9,294 nt of DNA from JANWHF01 sp036276235 (GTDB lineage Bacteria > Planctomycetota > Phycisphaerae > Tepidisphaerales > Tepidisphaeraceae): contig DATBDZ010000421.1 of assembly GCA_036276235.1 (NCBI GenBank), positions 1-9,294 of the forward strand. The letters run 5' to 3'. Shown one piece after another: positions 1-6,795 of this stretch. The translations under genes and the position numbers were made by a program. Position 1 is the first letter of the stretch. Each line of letters begins with the position of its first letter. The notes below the pieces were generated by a model. The model ran no database searches, had not been told where the DNA came from, and worked only from the letters and a program-made list of their open reading frames with translations.

Positions 1-76
1 ATCCAGGACCACAATCGCCATTAGCATCGCAGTGGGGGCCATGCTTTACCCCGAGCACGTATGTACTCAGCGAATT
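1..76. other. Window edge, no assignable gene
   Basis: Nothing can be assigned here. On the minus strand an ATG at 42-40 opens a 14-codon stretch (MAPTAMLMAIVVLD) that runs off the window edge and would look like a hydrophobic N-terminus, but it lacks a good ribosome binding site. On the plus strand the frame starting at base 2 is open from the edge to a TAA at 77-79 and could equally be the last 25 codons of a gene. Either could be chance. Confidence 0.2.
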
Positions 77-166
77 TAAGGGGGTCGGGAGTCCTTCCAT
101 CGGATCGATAGCCGATTGACCACTTGAGGGGCGGGTAGCCGCTCGAAGGGGGTCGGGAGTACTTCC
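77..166 (+). repeat. REP pair, upstream unit 1
   Basis: Two direct copies of a REP-like sequence lie here, at about 77-98 and 145-166, with the conserved T of the core 68 bp apart (85 and 153). The intact form of the repeat is a 23-mer: GGAAGG, an 11-base loop containing GGTCGGGAG, then CCTTCC, so each copy can fold into a small hairpin. The first copy has T for G and the second has A for C (GTACTTCC), so both are slightly decayed. The 46-bp spacer begins ATCGGATCGAT and is recognisably similar to the spacer of unit 2 (265-353), so the pair plus spacer is the repeated unit. Confidence 0.85.
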
Positions 167-264
167 GCCGCTGTGGATTGGACTCGTACAGCGTGGCTGA
201 CAGTCTCCGTCAGGAGCCCGTAGACGTGCAAATCGCGAAAGGATTGTCGGAAGAGGGTCGTGTC
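167..264. other. Spacer between upstream REP units
   Basis: This 98-bp stretch separates the two upstream REP pairs. It contains a small perfect stem (CTGAC at 197-201, GTCAG at 209-213, 7-nt loop). At 249-260 it has GGAAGAGGGTCG, a probable eroded start of another REP directly abutting unit 2. No coding potential is visible. Confidence 0.4.
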
Positions 265-353
265 GGAAGGGGGTCGGGAGTCCTTCCATCGGATTGATGA
301 CCCATGGCCGCTCAAATGGGCGCGGCCTGATCGAAGGGGGTCGGGAGTCCTTC
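265..353 (+). repeat. REP pair, upstream unit 2
   Basis: A second direct REP pair occurs here: a full-length consensus copy at 265-287 and a nearly full copy at 333-353, with core Ts at 274 and 341 (67 bp apart). The spacer begins ATCGGATTGAT and aligns along most of its length with the spacer of unit 1, with transitions predominating. The two units therefore look like duplicated ~90-bp elements of the BIME kind, except that the two REPs are in direct rather than inverted orientation. Confidence 0.85.
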
Positions 354-360
354 TTTTCGC

Positions 361-393
361 TCGGGAGCCTTTCTTTCGGATCGATGGGCAATT
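361..393 (+). repeat. Decayed third REP half-unit
   Basis: TCGGGAGCCTTTC followed by TTCGGATCGATGGGCAATT aligns with the end of the REP plus the start of the spacer in unit 1 (TCGGGAGTCCTTCC, then ATCGGATCGATAGCCGATT). It is therefore a truncated and eroded third unit in the same orientation. It ends just before the putative -10 box of the transposase gene, so REP-derived DNA forms part of that gene's upstream region. Confidence 0.6.
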
Positions 394-402
394 AGCTATA
401 CT
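374..402 (+). promoter_or_regulatory. Candidate promoter of the RAYT gene
   Basis: TATACT at 397-402 differs from the -10 consensus by one base and lies 6 bp before the ATG at 409. The -35 position (374-379, TTTCGG, 17-bp spacer) is poor. If used, transcription would begin at or very near the start codon and the message would be leaderless, which agrees with the absence of a Shine-Dalgarno sequence. The call rests on the -10 box and position only. Confidence 0.35.
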
Positions 403-408
403 TTGCTT

Positions 409-1095
409 ATGCCCAGAAAAATTCGCGTGGCGGCAGGCGGTGTGGTTTATCACGTCTTGAACCGTGCCGTTGGGCGGGCCGACCTCTTTCACAAGCCTTC
501 CGACTACGCCGCATTTGAGAAGATTCTTGCGCAGTCAAATGAGCGGCTGGCAGTACCCGTGCTGGCGTATTGCCTCATGCCCAATCACTGGCATCTGGTG
601 TTGTGGCCGCGCAAGGATGGAGATTTGAGCAAATTCATGCGGTGGCTGACGGTCACCCATGCGCAGCGGCATCACGCACACTACAAAGCCGTCGGCACAG
701 GACCGGTTTATCAGGGGCGCTTCAAGAGCTTTCCGGTGCAGGATGATCGGCATTTGCTCATCGTGTGCAGATATGTCGAGCGAAATCCGCTGCGGGCCAA
801 CCTCGTTTCGCGCGCGGAGGCGTGGATGTGGTCGAGCCTCCACCAGCGCCGCATGGGGCACCCGTCGCCGTTCCTGTTGGCCGAAGAGGACTGGCCGCTA
901 CAAAGGCCCGCCGACTGGCTCCAATGGGTGAATCGTCCGCAGACCGCGAAAGAGGAAGCAGCGGTTGTGCAATCCATCCGCCGCGGTCGTCCCTTCGGCG
1001 AAGACGCCTGGCAACGCCAGACCGCGCGGCGTTTAAGCTTGCTCGCCAGCCTGAACCCAACTCACCGGGCACCAAGGAAAACGAAGAAATCCTAA
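409..1095 (+). CDS. REP-associated tyrosine transposase (RAYT, Y1 family)
   Basis: A 228-residue single-strand DNA transposase of the Y1/HUH class, related to IS200/IS605 TnpA, that acts on REP hairpins. Visible marks are the N-terminal VYHVLNRA strand, the metal-binding HUH motif as HWH at residues 60-62 in CLMPNHWHLVLWP, YQGRFKSF at 101-108, the likely catalytic tyrosine Y122 in CRYVERNPLRANLV, and WSS at 141-143. These are the family hallmarks, and the length is normal for a RAYT. The C-terminal tail (GRPFGEDAW near 193-201, then a basic end) is also usual in this family. ATG at 409 is preferred over the in-frame TTG at 403 because MPRKIR is a typical RAYT start. There is no Shine-Dalgarno sequence. 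No frameshift or lost motif is seen, so it may be active. It is flanked by REPs pointing inward from both sides, as expected for its substrates. It is a single-copy domesticated-type gene, not a classical IS with its own ends. Confidence 0.93.
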   Translation: MPRKIRVAAGGVVYHVLNRAVGRADLFHKPSDYAAFEKILAQSNERLAVPVLAYCLMPNHWHLVLWPRKDGDLSKFMRWLTVTHAQRHHAHYKAVGTGPVYQGRFKSFPVQDDRHLLIVCRYVERNPLRANLVSRAEAWMWSSLHQRRMGHPSPFLLAEEDWPLQRPADWLQWVNRPQTAKEEAAVVQSIRRGRPFGEDAWQRQTARRLSLLASLNPTHRAPRKTKKS

Positions 1096-1136
1096 TCGCA
1101 TAAAATACTTGCGTTGAATGGGCCGCAGCGGCATGT

Positions 1137-1226
1137 GGAAGGACTCCCGACCCCCTTCCGGTGGCCGAAGAACGTTGTCCATTTGCGAGGACCCACATCT
1201 TCCGGAAGGACTCCCGACCCCCTTCC
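1137..1226 (-). repeat. REP pair downstream of the transposase
   Basis: Two full consensus REPs (1137-1159 and 1204-1226) lie in the opposite orientation to the upstream copies, so on the plus strand each reads GGAAGG, ACTCCCGACCC, CCTTCC. Their cores (A at 1150 and 1217) are 67 bp apart, the same period as the two upstream pairs. The spacer sequence between them is not obviously related to the upstream spacers. A GC palindrome (GCCGCAGCGGC, 1122-1132) sits just before the first copy. The cluster starts about 40 bp after the transposase stop codon and may also help end its transcript. Confidence 0.88.
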
Positions 1227-1550
1227 AGCGGGCCACTTCGTCGTTTGGAATTCGAAAGGCGAAGAGCGGCGCACAGTATGTTGCAATAATTGAAATTTGC
1301 TCGACCGAACGCGGTGGCTATAGTGCAACTTTAGGGTGAATGGCGCGGCGACGGGACTGGCGTTGCCGACTTTGCTGGCTATCGGGTGAGGCCGCGGGCT
1401 TTCAATGCGTCGGTGTGATCGGGCTCTGGTAATTGTTCTCGTTGGCCTTCTGCACGTGGTTATCGGGAAGAAACGGTGTCGCGAATGTAGCGATACTATG
1501 CCGTGCCGTGAGCATTTGCGGTTGTGAAAAACCGCTGGAAGGTCGTGGCA
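1227..1550. other. Gene-free leader of the phosphoesterase gene
   Basis: No coding region is supported in this ~320-bp stretch; long minus-strand frames here run through REP copies and into the next gene antisense and are not credible. A weak sigma70-like site may lie at 1297-1324 (TTGCTC, 16 bp, TATAGT), and GATACT/TACTAT around 1492-1499 is another possible -10. Either would drive the phosphoesterase gene. The ribosome binding site GGAAGG (1537-1542) precedes ATG 1551 by 8 bases. Confidence 0.4.
1297..1324 (+). promoter_or_regulatory. Weak promoter candidate for the phosphoesterase gene
   Basis: TTGCTC (1297-1302) and TATAGT (1319-1324) are separated by 16 bp. The -10 box matches 5 of 6 consensus bases but the -35 only 3 of 6. 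It would leave a leader of about 220 nt, so it is offered only as the best-looking site in this region. Confidence 0.2.
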
Positions 1551-3950
1551 ATGTCTGACGATCCTGTCCGCGCATCCGGCCCATTTCGCTTGACCCTCCA
1601 CTTCGCGCGCCGGGTTTTGATCGGCGCGGCGATCCTTGGTCTGGGGGCGCTGGCTTGCGCTACGCCGATCGTCGCGGCGGATGTTGCGCCGGCGGTGCTG
1701 GGTGTGCTCTTGATCGTTTCTGCCGCGCTTCAGGCGATTCATTCCTTGAGTTTGAATGATCGGGCGCTCACTCGGCAGGCGCGTGTTGCGGCTGCGGTTT
1801 CGCTCATCGCCGGGCTATTGCTGGTGTCGTGGGATCAGGTCGTTTTCTCGTCGCTGGCGGCGCTTCTTGGGTTTTCATGGATCGTGGATGGTGGGATCAA
1901 AGTGTGGACTGCCGTGCGGCGGCGTGATGTGCCGCAGCGGCGGATTCTGCTGGCGGATGGCGCGATCAATATTGTCATCGGTCTGTGCATCGCGATTCGC
2001 TGGCCGATCAGCGGCGCATGGGCCGTATATGTTGCCGTCGGCCTGCGACTGCTTTCCACCGGATGGTCCATTCTTCTGCGGCGGGTATCGAGCGACGCTG
2101 CCGACGCAGCGGACGCTCAATCGCACCCAGATCGGCTTTTGGGTCTGCCAGCACACGCCCGGATCGCCGCCATGCGCGCGGCGATTATGGAAGATGAATT
2201 GCGCCGCGCGCCGATTGATATCCGCTGGATTCTTACATTCCTGATCGTCTTTTTCGCGATTCACATTGGCCGCATGGACGCCGAATGGAATCTGGTTGGC
2301 CTTTTCTCGCCCGCAGTCGCCGTGGCGGGCGATATTTTTTTCGCGCTGCTGATCGCCTACGCGTTGATCGTTCCGGCGCGCCTGGCCTGGCGATCGCTCA
2401 GCCGGCCGCTGGTGCGGCGATTGTGGAGATGGCTCCTCGCGCGCGATGCCGACAGGTCCGGGAGAATTCGTGCATGGATCGTTAGCCGCTGGCTTGCTCG
2501 CCGGATGCGATTTGATCTGCGTCTCGCGCGGGCGCGGCAGTCGCCGATCTCGGCGCTGCTCGCTGGATTGCGCGTCGGGCTTCCGACTGCCGCCGTCCTG
2601 ATCGCGTTCGTCCCACTTCTGGGCGTGAGCTGGTACTTCAACACCGAAACCTGGGCGACAGGCGTGTGGGATACCTGGGCCGCCCACCGCACCGACCCCT
2701 GGCGCGAACAGATGATAGGTGCTGTCGGCAAGCTCAAAGCGGTCAATGCCACTTCAGATCCGGATGTCTTCCAGGTTCATCCCGACATTAAAGAAGGCGA
2801 GGATTTCAGCTTTATCGTCATCGGCGACACGGGCGAGGGAGATGCTTCGCAGCATGCCTTGCGCGATCAGTTTCTTGCTCTGGGCGCTCATCCGGACATC
2901 AAATTCCTCGTCGTCTCGTCGGATGTGATTTATCCACAGGGCGTGATGAGCGATTATGAGGCGAAGTTTTATCTGCCTTTCAAGGGATTCGGAAAGCCGA
3001 TCTACGCCATCCCGGGAAACCACGATTGGTATGACTCGCTGGAGGCGTTCGCCGCCAATTTTTTCCAGCCCGAAGCGGCTCGCGCCACGATGCGCGCACG
3101 CCGCCGCGCGGATCATTTACTTACGACCACCACCGAAGCGCGCGTCGATGGGATGGTGGATCAGGCAGCCTTTTTGCGACAGCAATATGGCGTGCAATGC
3201 GCGGCGCAGCGCGGGCCATTCTTCGAGGTTCAAACGAAAGGATTCGCGCTGATTGCCGTCGATACGGGGATTCTTCGAACGATCGATTCCCAACAATGGC
3301 TCTGGCTTCGCGCCGCGATGGAACGATCGCGCGGGAAGTTCAAGATGATCATCCCCGGCCACCCCATCTACACCGCCGGACATGACGTCGGCGAAGATGA
3401 CAAGGGATATGCCGCCTTTCACCAATTTCTGCGCGAATCGAGCGTGGACGTCGCGATGGCGGGAGACACGCACGACTTTGAGTTCTATCGCGAAGCGTAC
3501 AAGTTTGACGGCCACGATCGGCAAATGCTTCACTTCGTGAACGGCGGCGGGGGAGCCTACATCAGCATCGGGACGGCACTGGATTGGCCAAAGAAGCCGC
3601 CGATGGATGACACCGCGTTTTATCCGCGCACCGATGACGAGGTCGCCAAGCTGGCGGTGGAGGTGCCGCGATGGAAGCTGCCGCTGTGGTGGTGGGTTCA
3701 TCGCCTGAATGCGTGGCCATCGTCGCCGGAGGCGCTCGCCGCCGCCTTTGCGTCCAATCGCGCTCCGTTCTTCCAGTCGTTTGTCGAGGTGCAGGTCAAG
3801 CCATCCGCCGGTGTCGTACGCTACCACCCCTACACAGCCAACGGGCGGATGCATTGGCGCGAGCTGCAGGTTTTCGGCCAGACGATGCCGACCACGGCAA
3901 GCCCCGATGACTTCGTCGAATTCACCGTTCCAATGACAATGGTTAAGTGA
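1551..3950 (+). CDS. HdeD-like membrane domain fused to PAP-like metallophosphoesterase
   Basis: A 799-residue membrane protein. Residues about 20-180 form a series of short hydrophobic helices (for example GAAILGLGALACATPIV, then IVSAALQAIHSL) with the cadence of HdeD/DUF308 proteins. Further membrane segments lie near 225-280 and 345-370. From about residue 420 a calcineurin-like phosphoesterase domain follows, with motifs in the purple acid phosphatase style: GDTGEGD (D426), DVIYP (D458, Y461), GNHD (N490, H491), IPGHPIY (H604) and AGDTHDFEFY (D639, H641). All expected dinuclear metal ligands have a candidate. The usual GHxH is GDTH, with D in place of the first histidine, a form I associate with large phosphoesterases of this type. 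A C-terminal region (FFQSFVEVQV, MHWRELQVFG) completes it. ATG 1551 is chosen because GGAAGG lies 8 bases before it; GTG 1524 in frame would add 9 residues. Substrate and the side of the membrane facing the active site are unknown. The gene stands alone, converging on cydB. Confidence 0.85.
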   Translation: MSDDPVRASGPFRLTLHFARRVLIGAAILGLGALACATPIVAADVAPAVLGVLLIVSAALQAIHSLSLNDRALTRQARVAAAVSLIAGLLLVSWDQVVFSSLAALLGFSWIVDGGIKVWTAVRRRDVPQRRILLADGAINIVIGLCIAIRWPISGAWAVYVAVGLRLLSTGWSILLRRVSSDAADAADAQSHPDRLLGLPAHARIAAMRAAIMEDELRRAPIDIRWILTFLIVFFAIHIGRMDAEWNLVGLFSPAVAVAGDIFFALLIAYALIVPARLAWRSLSRPLVRRLWRWLLARDADRSGRIRAWIVSRWLARRMRFDLRLARARQSPISALLAGLRVGLPTAAVLIAFVPLLGVSWYFNTETWATGVWDTWAAHRTDPWREQMIGAVGKLKAVNATSDPDVFQVHPDIKEGEDFSFIVIGDTGEGDASQHALRDQFLALGAHPDIKFLVVSSDVIYPQGVMSDYEAKFYLPFKGFGKPIYAIPGNHDWYDSLEAFAANFFQPEAARATMRARRRADHLLTTTTEARVDGMVDQAAFLRQQYGVQCAAQRGPFFEVQTKGFALIAVDTGILRTIDSQQWLWLRAAMERSRGKFKMIIPGHPIYTAGHDVGEDDKGYAAFHQFLRESSVDVAMAGDTHDFEFYREAYKFDGHDRQMLHFVNGGGGAYISIGTALDWPKKPPMDDTAFYPRTDDEVAKLAVEVPRWKLPLWWWVHRLNAWPSSPEALAAAFASNRAPFFQSFVEVQVKPSAGVVRYHPYTANGRMHWRELQVFGQTMPTTASPDDFVEFTVPMTMVK

Positions 3951-3970
3951 ATGAGATGTGAGTGATCCCC

Positions 3971-4020
3971 GGAAGGACTCCCGACCCCCTTCCGTACGGA
4001 AGGGGGTCGGGAGTCCTTCT
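3971..4020. repeat. Inverted REP pair between convergent genes
   Basis: A full REP in reverse orientation (3971-3993), the self-complementary GTAC (3994-3997) and a forward REP (3998-4020, last base T instead of C) form a near-perfect palindrome. The arms pair over 22 of 23 positions, with a G-T at the end. The copies match the consensus REP beside the transposase some 2.8 kb away. This is a classical BIME arrangement, unlike the direct pairs around the transposase. Confidence 0.92.
3971..4020. terminator. Likely bidirectional terminator or mRNA end
   Basis: The palindrome lies 20 bp after the phosphoesterase stop and 24 bp after the cydB stop, in a 94-bp gap between convergent genes. In RNA from either strand it would fold into a GC-rich stem of more than 20 bp. 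There is no proper T-tract on the plus strand side (TTCTGTGG follows), so it fits transcript blocking or 3'-end protection better than a textbook intrinsic terminator. Confidence 0.55.
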
Positions 4021-4044
4021 GTGGTGCAGCACGTTTTTGATATG

Positions 4045-5079
4045 CTATTCCTCTTCGGCGACGGAAACTTTTGGCGGTAGTTTTGAGTAGACGTAAAAGA
4101 AGTAGCCGGCAACCAGAAGCATTCCGGGGATCCACCAGTAGAGTGCCAATTGCAAGCTCTCGCGCGGGGCGGCCGCCGCGATGGCCGTCAGGCCAAGCGC
4201 TGGGTTACGGGCCGGCAGCACGTACGGATGCAGGCCGAACGCGGCGGCGACGAGTGCCGCGTACAGGGATGCGCCGGATGCGATAAACGCCTGCAAGTCA
4301 CGGCCGTTGCGCATCAGCACTCTGCTTGCGATCAACGCCGACGCTGCTCCCAGCGGAAAAATGATCGCCCACGGATGCGCCGCGACATTCATCCTGATCT
4401 GCGGCTGCAAAATCGAACTGGCCGTCGCCGCGAGGATCAAAATCACCACGAGCGGCATCCACAGCCAGCGAGCGATGCGCGCCGATCGCTCTTGAACCAC
4501 GCCCTCGGTAAACGCGTTCAGCCACAGCGCGCCGTGGTGCGCCAGGGCAACGACTGCGGTGACGCCAACCAGCACGGTGAACCAATCCAAAATGCCGGTA
4601 TCGCTCCGCACACGAAAATCAGTCCAAAGCGGCTCGAAGAAGACTCCGGTTTGATCCAGCGGCACGCCACGCACGAAATTGCCAAGCGCAGCGCCGAGGC
4701 AAACCGCAAGCAATCCGCTGGAGACGCAAAACGCCACATCCCAAAACTGCCGCCACATCGGGTCCGCGATGCGACCGCGCAATTCGATTCCCAGCCCGCG
4801 GCCGATTAGCAGCCAAAGCACCAGCATGATCGCCAGATAAAAACCGCTCAAAGAAGTCGCAAGAAGCAGCGGGAATGCGACGAACATGACGCCGCCGCCG
4901 GCGACAAGCCACACTTCGTTGGGCTTCCAGACCTGGTGAATCGATCGAATGGTTTGCGTGCGTTGCGCTTCGTTTCGTCCGACGATTAAATGAAGAATGC
5001 CGACGCCGATGTCGATTCCGCCGAACACGACGAATGACGCGAGCATTCCCCAGAAGATCCAAAACCAGAGGGTTTGCAT
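4045..5079 (-). CDS. cydB: Cytochrome bd quinol oxidase subunit II (CydB)
   Basis: This 344-residue polytopic membrane protein is subunit II of the bd-type terminal oxidase, which pairs with CydA to oxidise quinol and reduce oxygen to water without pumping protons. The N-terminus has the family pattern GIDIGVGIL (D23), followed by WKPNEVWLVAGGGVMFVAFP (W51, N54, E55, W57) and FGNF-like LGNFVRGVP. About eight hydrophobic helices follow, with ALYWWIPGM near the C-terminus. Length is slightly below the usual 335-380 range centre. Its ATG overlaps the cydA stop by one base (TGATG), and GGGAGGG (5094-5088) inside cydA provides a strong ribosome binding site 8 bases upstream, so the two are translationally coupled. 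At the position where the E. coli protein has WDGN, this one has WKPN, an aspartate-to-lysine change. No cydX-like small gene or cydCD follows; the next gene converges. Confidence 0.96.
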   Translation of the reverse strand: MQTLWFWIFWGMLASFVVFGGIDIGVGILHLIVGRNEAQRTQTIRSIHQVWKPNEVWLVAGGGVMFVAFPLLLATSLSGFYLAIMLVLWLLIGRGLGIELRGRIADPMWRQFWDVAFCVSSGLLAVCLGAALGNFVRGVPLDQTGVFFEPLWTDFRVRSDTGILDWFTVLVGVTAVVALAHHGALWLNAFTEGVVQERSARIARWLWMPLVVILILAATASSILQPQIRMNVAAHPWAIIFPLGAASALIASRVLMRNGRDLQAFIASGASLYAALVAAAFGLHPYVLPARNPALGLTAIAAAAPRESLQLALYWWIPGMLLVAGYFFYVYSKLPPKVSVAEEE

Positions 5080-6452
5080 CAGCCGCGCCCTCCCACCAGA
5101 ACCAATTCGAGATCCGTATCCGTCTCATGCGATGGATCTGGCTCAGGCCCGGCGCCGATGATGCGGGTCATCACGAAGAAATAGACGAACGATAAAAACA
5201 GATACAAACCCATGAACCCGAGCATGGTGAACCAGACATTTCCGGTGGAGACATGCCGCGAGTAGCCGTCGGCGGTTCGCATCACGTTGTAGATAATCCA
5301 CGGCTGGCGGCCCAGCTCGGCTGTCATCCAGCCCGCCGTATTTGCGATGAACGGGAACGGCGCCGCCAACATGAGTATCCAAAGCATCCAGCGCTGCCGA
5401 TAAAGTTTTCCCCGCCAAAGATTCAGGAGGCCCAGGCTCATGATGGCGATGAAGATCGTGCCCAGGCCCGCCATGATGTGATAGGAAAAGTACAACGGGG
5501 CGACCAGATCCGGCCGCTGATCAGGCGGAAAATCTGCCAGGCCGACGATGCGCGAGGTCCAGCGCTGATGCGTAAGAAAGGAGAGGAGCCCCGGGATCTT
5601 GACCGGATTATCCAGCGTCATGGTCTCGACATCCGGCTGGCCAATCAGCACCATCGCGGCTCCGTCCTCGGTATGGAAATGGCCCTCCATCGCCGCAAAT
5701 TTGACCGGCTGATACTTGTACACCTGCTTGGCCACCAGATCGCCGGTGGGCACGGCTGCCATCGCGCTGGCGATGAAGCCGACGATGACCCCCAACGAAA
5801 GACATTTGCGCGCGACGGCAACGTGCTCATTGCGAAGCAGGTGATAGCTTCCAACACATGCCGCCAGAAAACTCGCGGTGATCACCGTCCCCACCATCAC
5901 ATGTGAATACTGAACCAGCGCCCACCGATTTGTCAGAAGAGCAGACAGCGAGGTGAGGGCGATCCGGTGATCCGGCAATATTTCATACCCGACCGGATGT
6001 TGCATCCACGCGTTTGTGCAGACGATGAAATACCCGCTCAGCCAGCTCCCGAAGAAGACCAGAAGCGATGCAGCCCAGTGGCCGCGCTGGCCCAGCCGCT
6101 TCTCACCGTAGAGCAGGAAATAAAGAAACGCGGCTTCCAGAAAGAAGGCAAACGTTCCTTCCATCGCCAGGGTTTGACCGATGACTCCACCCGCCGCCGC
6201 CGAAAAGCGGGACCAGTTCGTGCCAAACTGAAACTCCATCGGAATGCCGGTGACCACGCCCATGGCGAAGGTGACACCCAATATCTTCGTCCAGAATCGC
6301 ACGGCTCGATTTGCCGTTTCGTCGCCGCGCAGCGCCATCGACTTCATCAGAAAAATCAGCAGCGCCAACCCCATCGTGATCTGCGGAAAGATGTAATGGA
6401 ACGAAACCGTGAAAGCGAACAGGCGACGGTGTAAGAGTGCCGCGAAATCCAT
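5079..6452 (-). CDS. cydA: Cytochrome bd quinol oxidase subunit I (CydA)
   Basis: The haem-bearing subunit, 457 residues with about nine membrane helices. Expected ligands are present: H19 (high-spin haem b595), H184 and M327 (the pair for b558, equivalent to E. coli H186 and M393), E98 and E106 (E. coli E99, E107), and W375, E379 and GRQPW 381-385. The quinol-site residues K251 and E256 occur in VKFAAMEGHFHTEDG. The loop after them is short, so this is the short-Q-loop (CIO-like) type, about 65 residues smaller than E. coli CydA. The YGEKRLG segment at 115-121 has K118 where E. coli has D119. The start MDFAALLHRR is canonical; a weak GGAAAG lies upstream. It is first in the cydAB operon. Substrate quinone (ubiquinol or menaquinol) cannot be told from sequence. 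Confidence 0.97.
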   Translation of the reverse strand: MDFAALLHRRLFAFTVSFHYIFPQITMGLALLIFLMKSMALRGDETANRAVRFWTKILGVTFAMGVVTGIPMEFQFGTNWSRFSAAAGGVIGQTLAMEGTFAFFLEAAFLYFLLYGEKRLGQRGHWAASLLVFFGSWLSGYFIVCTNAWMQHPVGYEILPDHRIALTSLSALLTNRWALVQYSHVMVGTVITASFLAACVGSYHLLRNEHVAVARKCLSLGVIVGFIASAMAAVPTGDLVAKQVYKYQPVKFAAMEGHFHTEDGAAMVLIGQPDVETMTLDNPVKIPGLLSFLTHQRWTSRIVGLADFPPDQRPDLVAPLYFSYHIMAGLGTIFIAIMSLGLLNLWRGKLYRQRWMLWILMLAAPFPFIANTAGWMTAELGRQPWIIYNVMRTADGYSRHVSTGNVWFTMLGFMGLYLFLSFVYFFVMTRIIGAGPEPDPSHETDTDLELVLVGGRG

Positions 6453-6484
6453 ATTGCCGCTTTCCGATCACATCCCCGCCGACC

Positions 6485-6512
6485 AGTATCGCCTCGGTCT
6501 CCAACAATTCAA
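6485..6512 (-). promoter_or_regulatory. Candidate promoter of cydAB
   Basis: Reading the minus strand, TTGAAT (6512-6507) and GATACT (6490-6485) are separated by 16 bp. A start near 6478 would leave a leader of about 26 nt before the cydA ATG. No FNR-type dyad (TTGAT-N4-ATCAA) or other oxygen-sensor site is visible nearby. The call rests only on hexamer similarity and position. Confidence 0.3.
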
Positions 6513-6795
6513 ATAGCCGCGCGCGATGATTTCGATAGGAACCGCAAGGATCCGGGGCTTCTCGCCGATGGAGCGAGGGCCCCGCGCGATTCTGCGCGAC
6601 TCTGGGCGCGACTTCCGCCAGATCGTCAAGAGAAAAGATTGCGCCAAGAAACGATGACGCCAACGAGCCAGGAATTCGCTCGCTTCCCCCAAAGTACGCG
6701 GCGGGCCCGCCATGTAATGTTTTGCATCATTTTTCGCACCATTCGGTTGCATCCGCACCCGTTGCACGTTGCATTGCGACCAGCAGAAAGAGATA
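6513..6795. other. Gene-free region upstream of cydA
   Basis: No credible gene is seen. Minus-strand frames opening at 6767 and 6663 lack any recognisable family pattern, and the second simply runs antiparallel-in-register across cydA. The stretch is mixed in composition, with a GC-rich part at 6551-6612 and an AT-richer part around 6715-6740 (TGTTTTGCATCATTTTTCGC). Confidence 0.4.

Noticed and set aside
77..353. Direct repeats with similar spacing resembling a small CRISPR array
   Set aside because: The spacers between pairs are related to each other or carry a second repeat unit, copies are inverted on the far side of the transposase, there is no cas gene, and the repeat fits a REP hairpin.
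1092..1742. Long minus-strand frame across the transposase-phosphoesterase gap
   Set aside because: It runs through both downstream REPs and antisense into the phosphoesterase gene, and the product is basic, low-complexity and unlike any family.
1875..2687. 270-codon minus-strand frame opposite the membrane half of the phosphoesterase
   Set aside because: The sense strand encodes regular hydrophobic helices, while the antisense product is rich in R, P, Q and D with no motif.
3117..4112. 331-codon minus-strand frame opposite the phosphoesterase
   Set aside because: It is antisense to the conserved metallophosphoesterase motifs and crosses the REP twin; GC-rich third positions explain its openness.
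4150..4809. 219-codon plus-strand frame opposite cydB
   Set aside because: cydB is unmistakable on the other strand, and this product is a compositional shadow.
6468..6767. 99-codon minus-strand frame just upstream of cydA as a regulator gene
   Set aside because: The product has no helix-turn-helix or cysteine cluster and is arginine-rich; it overlaps the likely cydA promoter.
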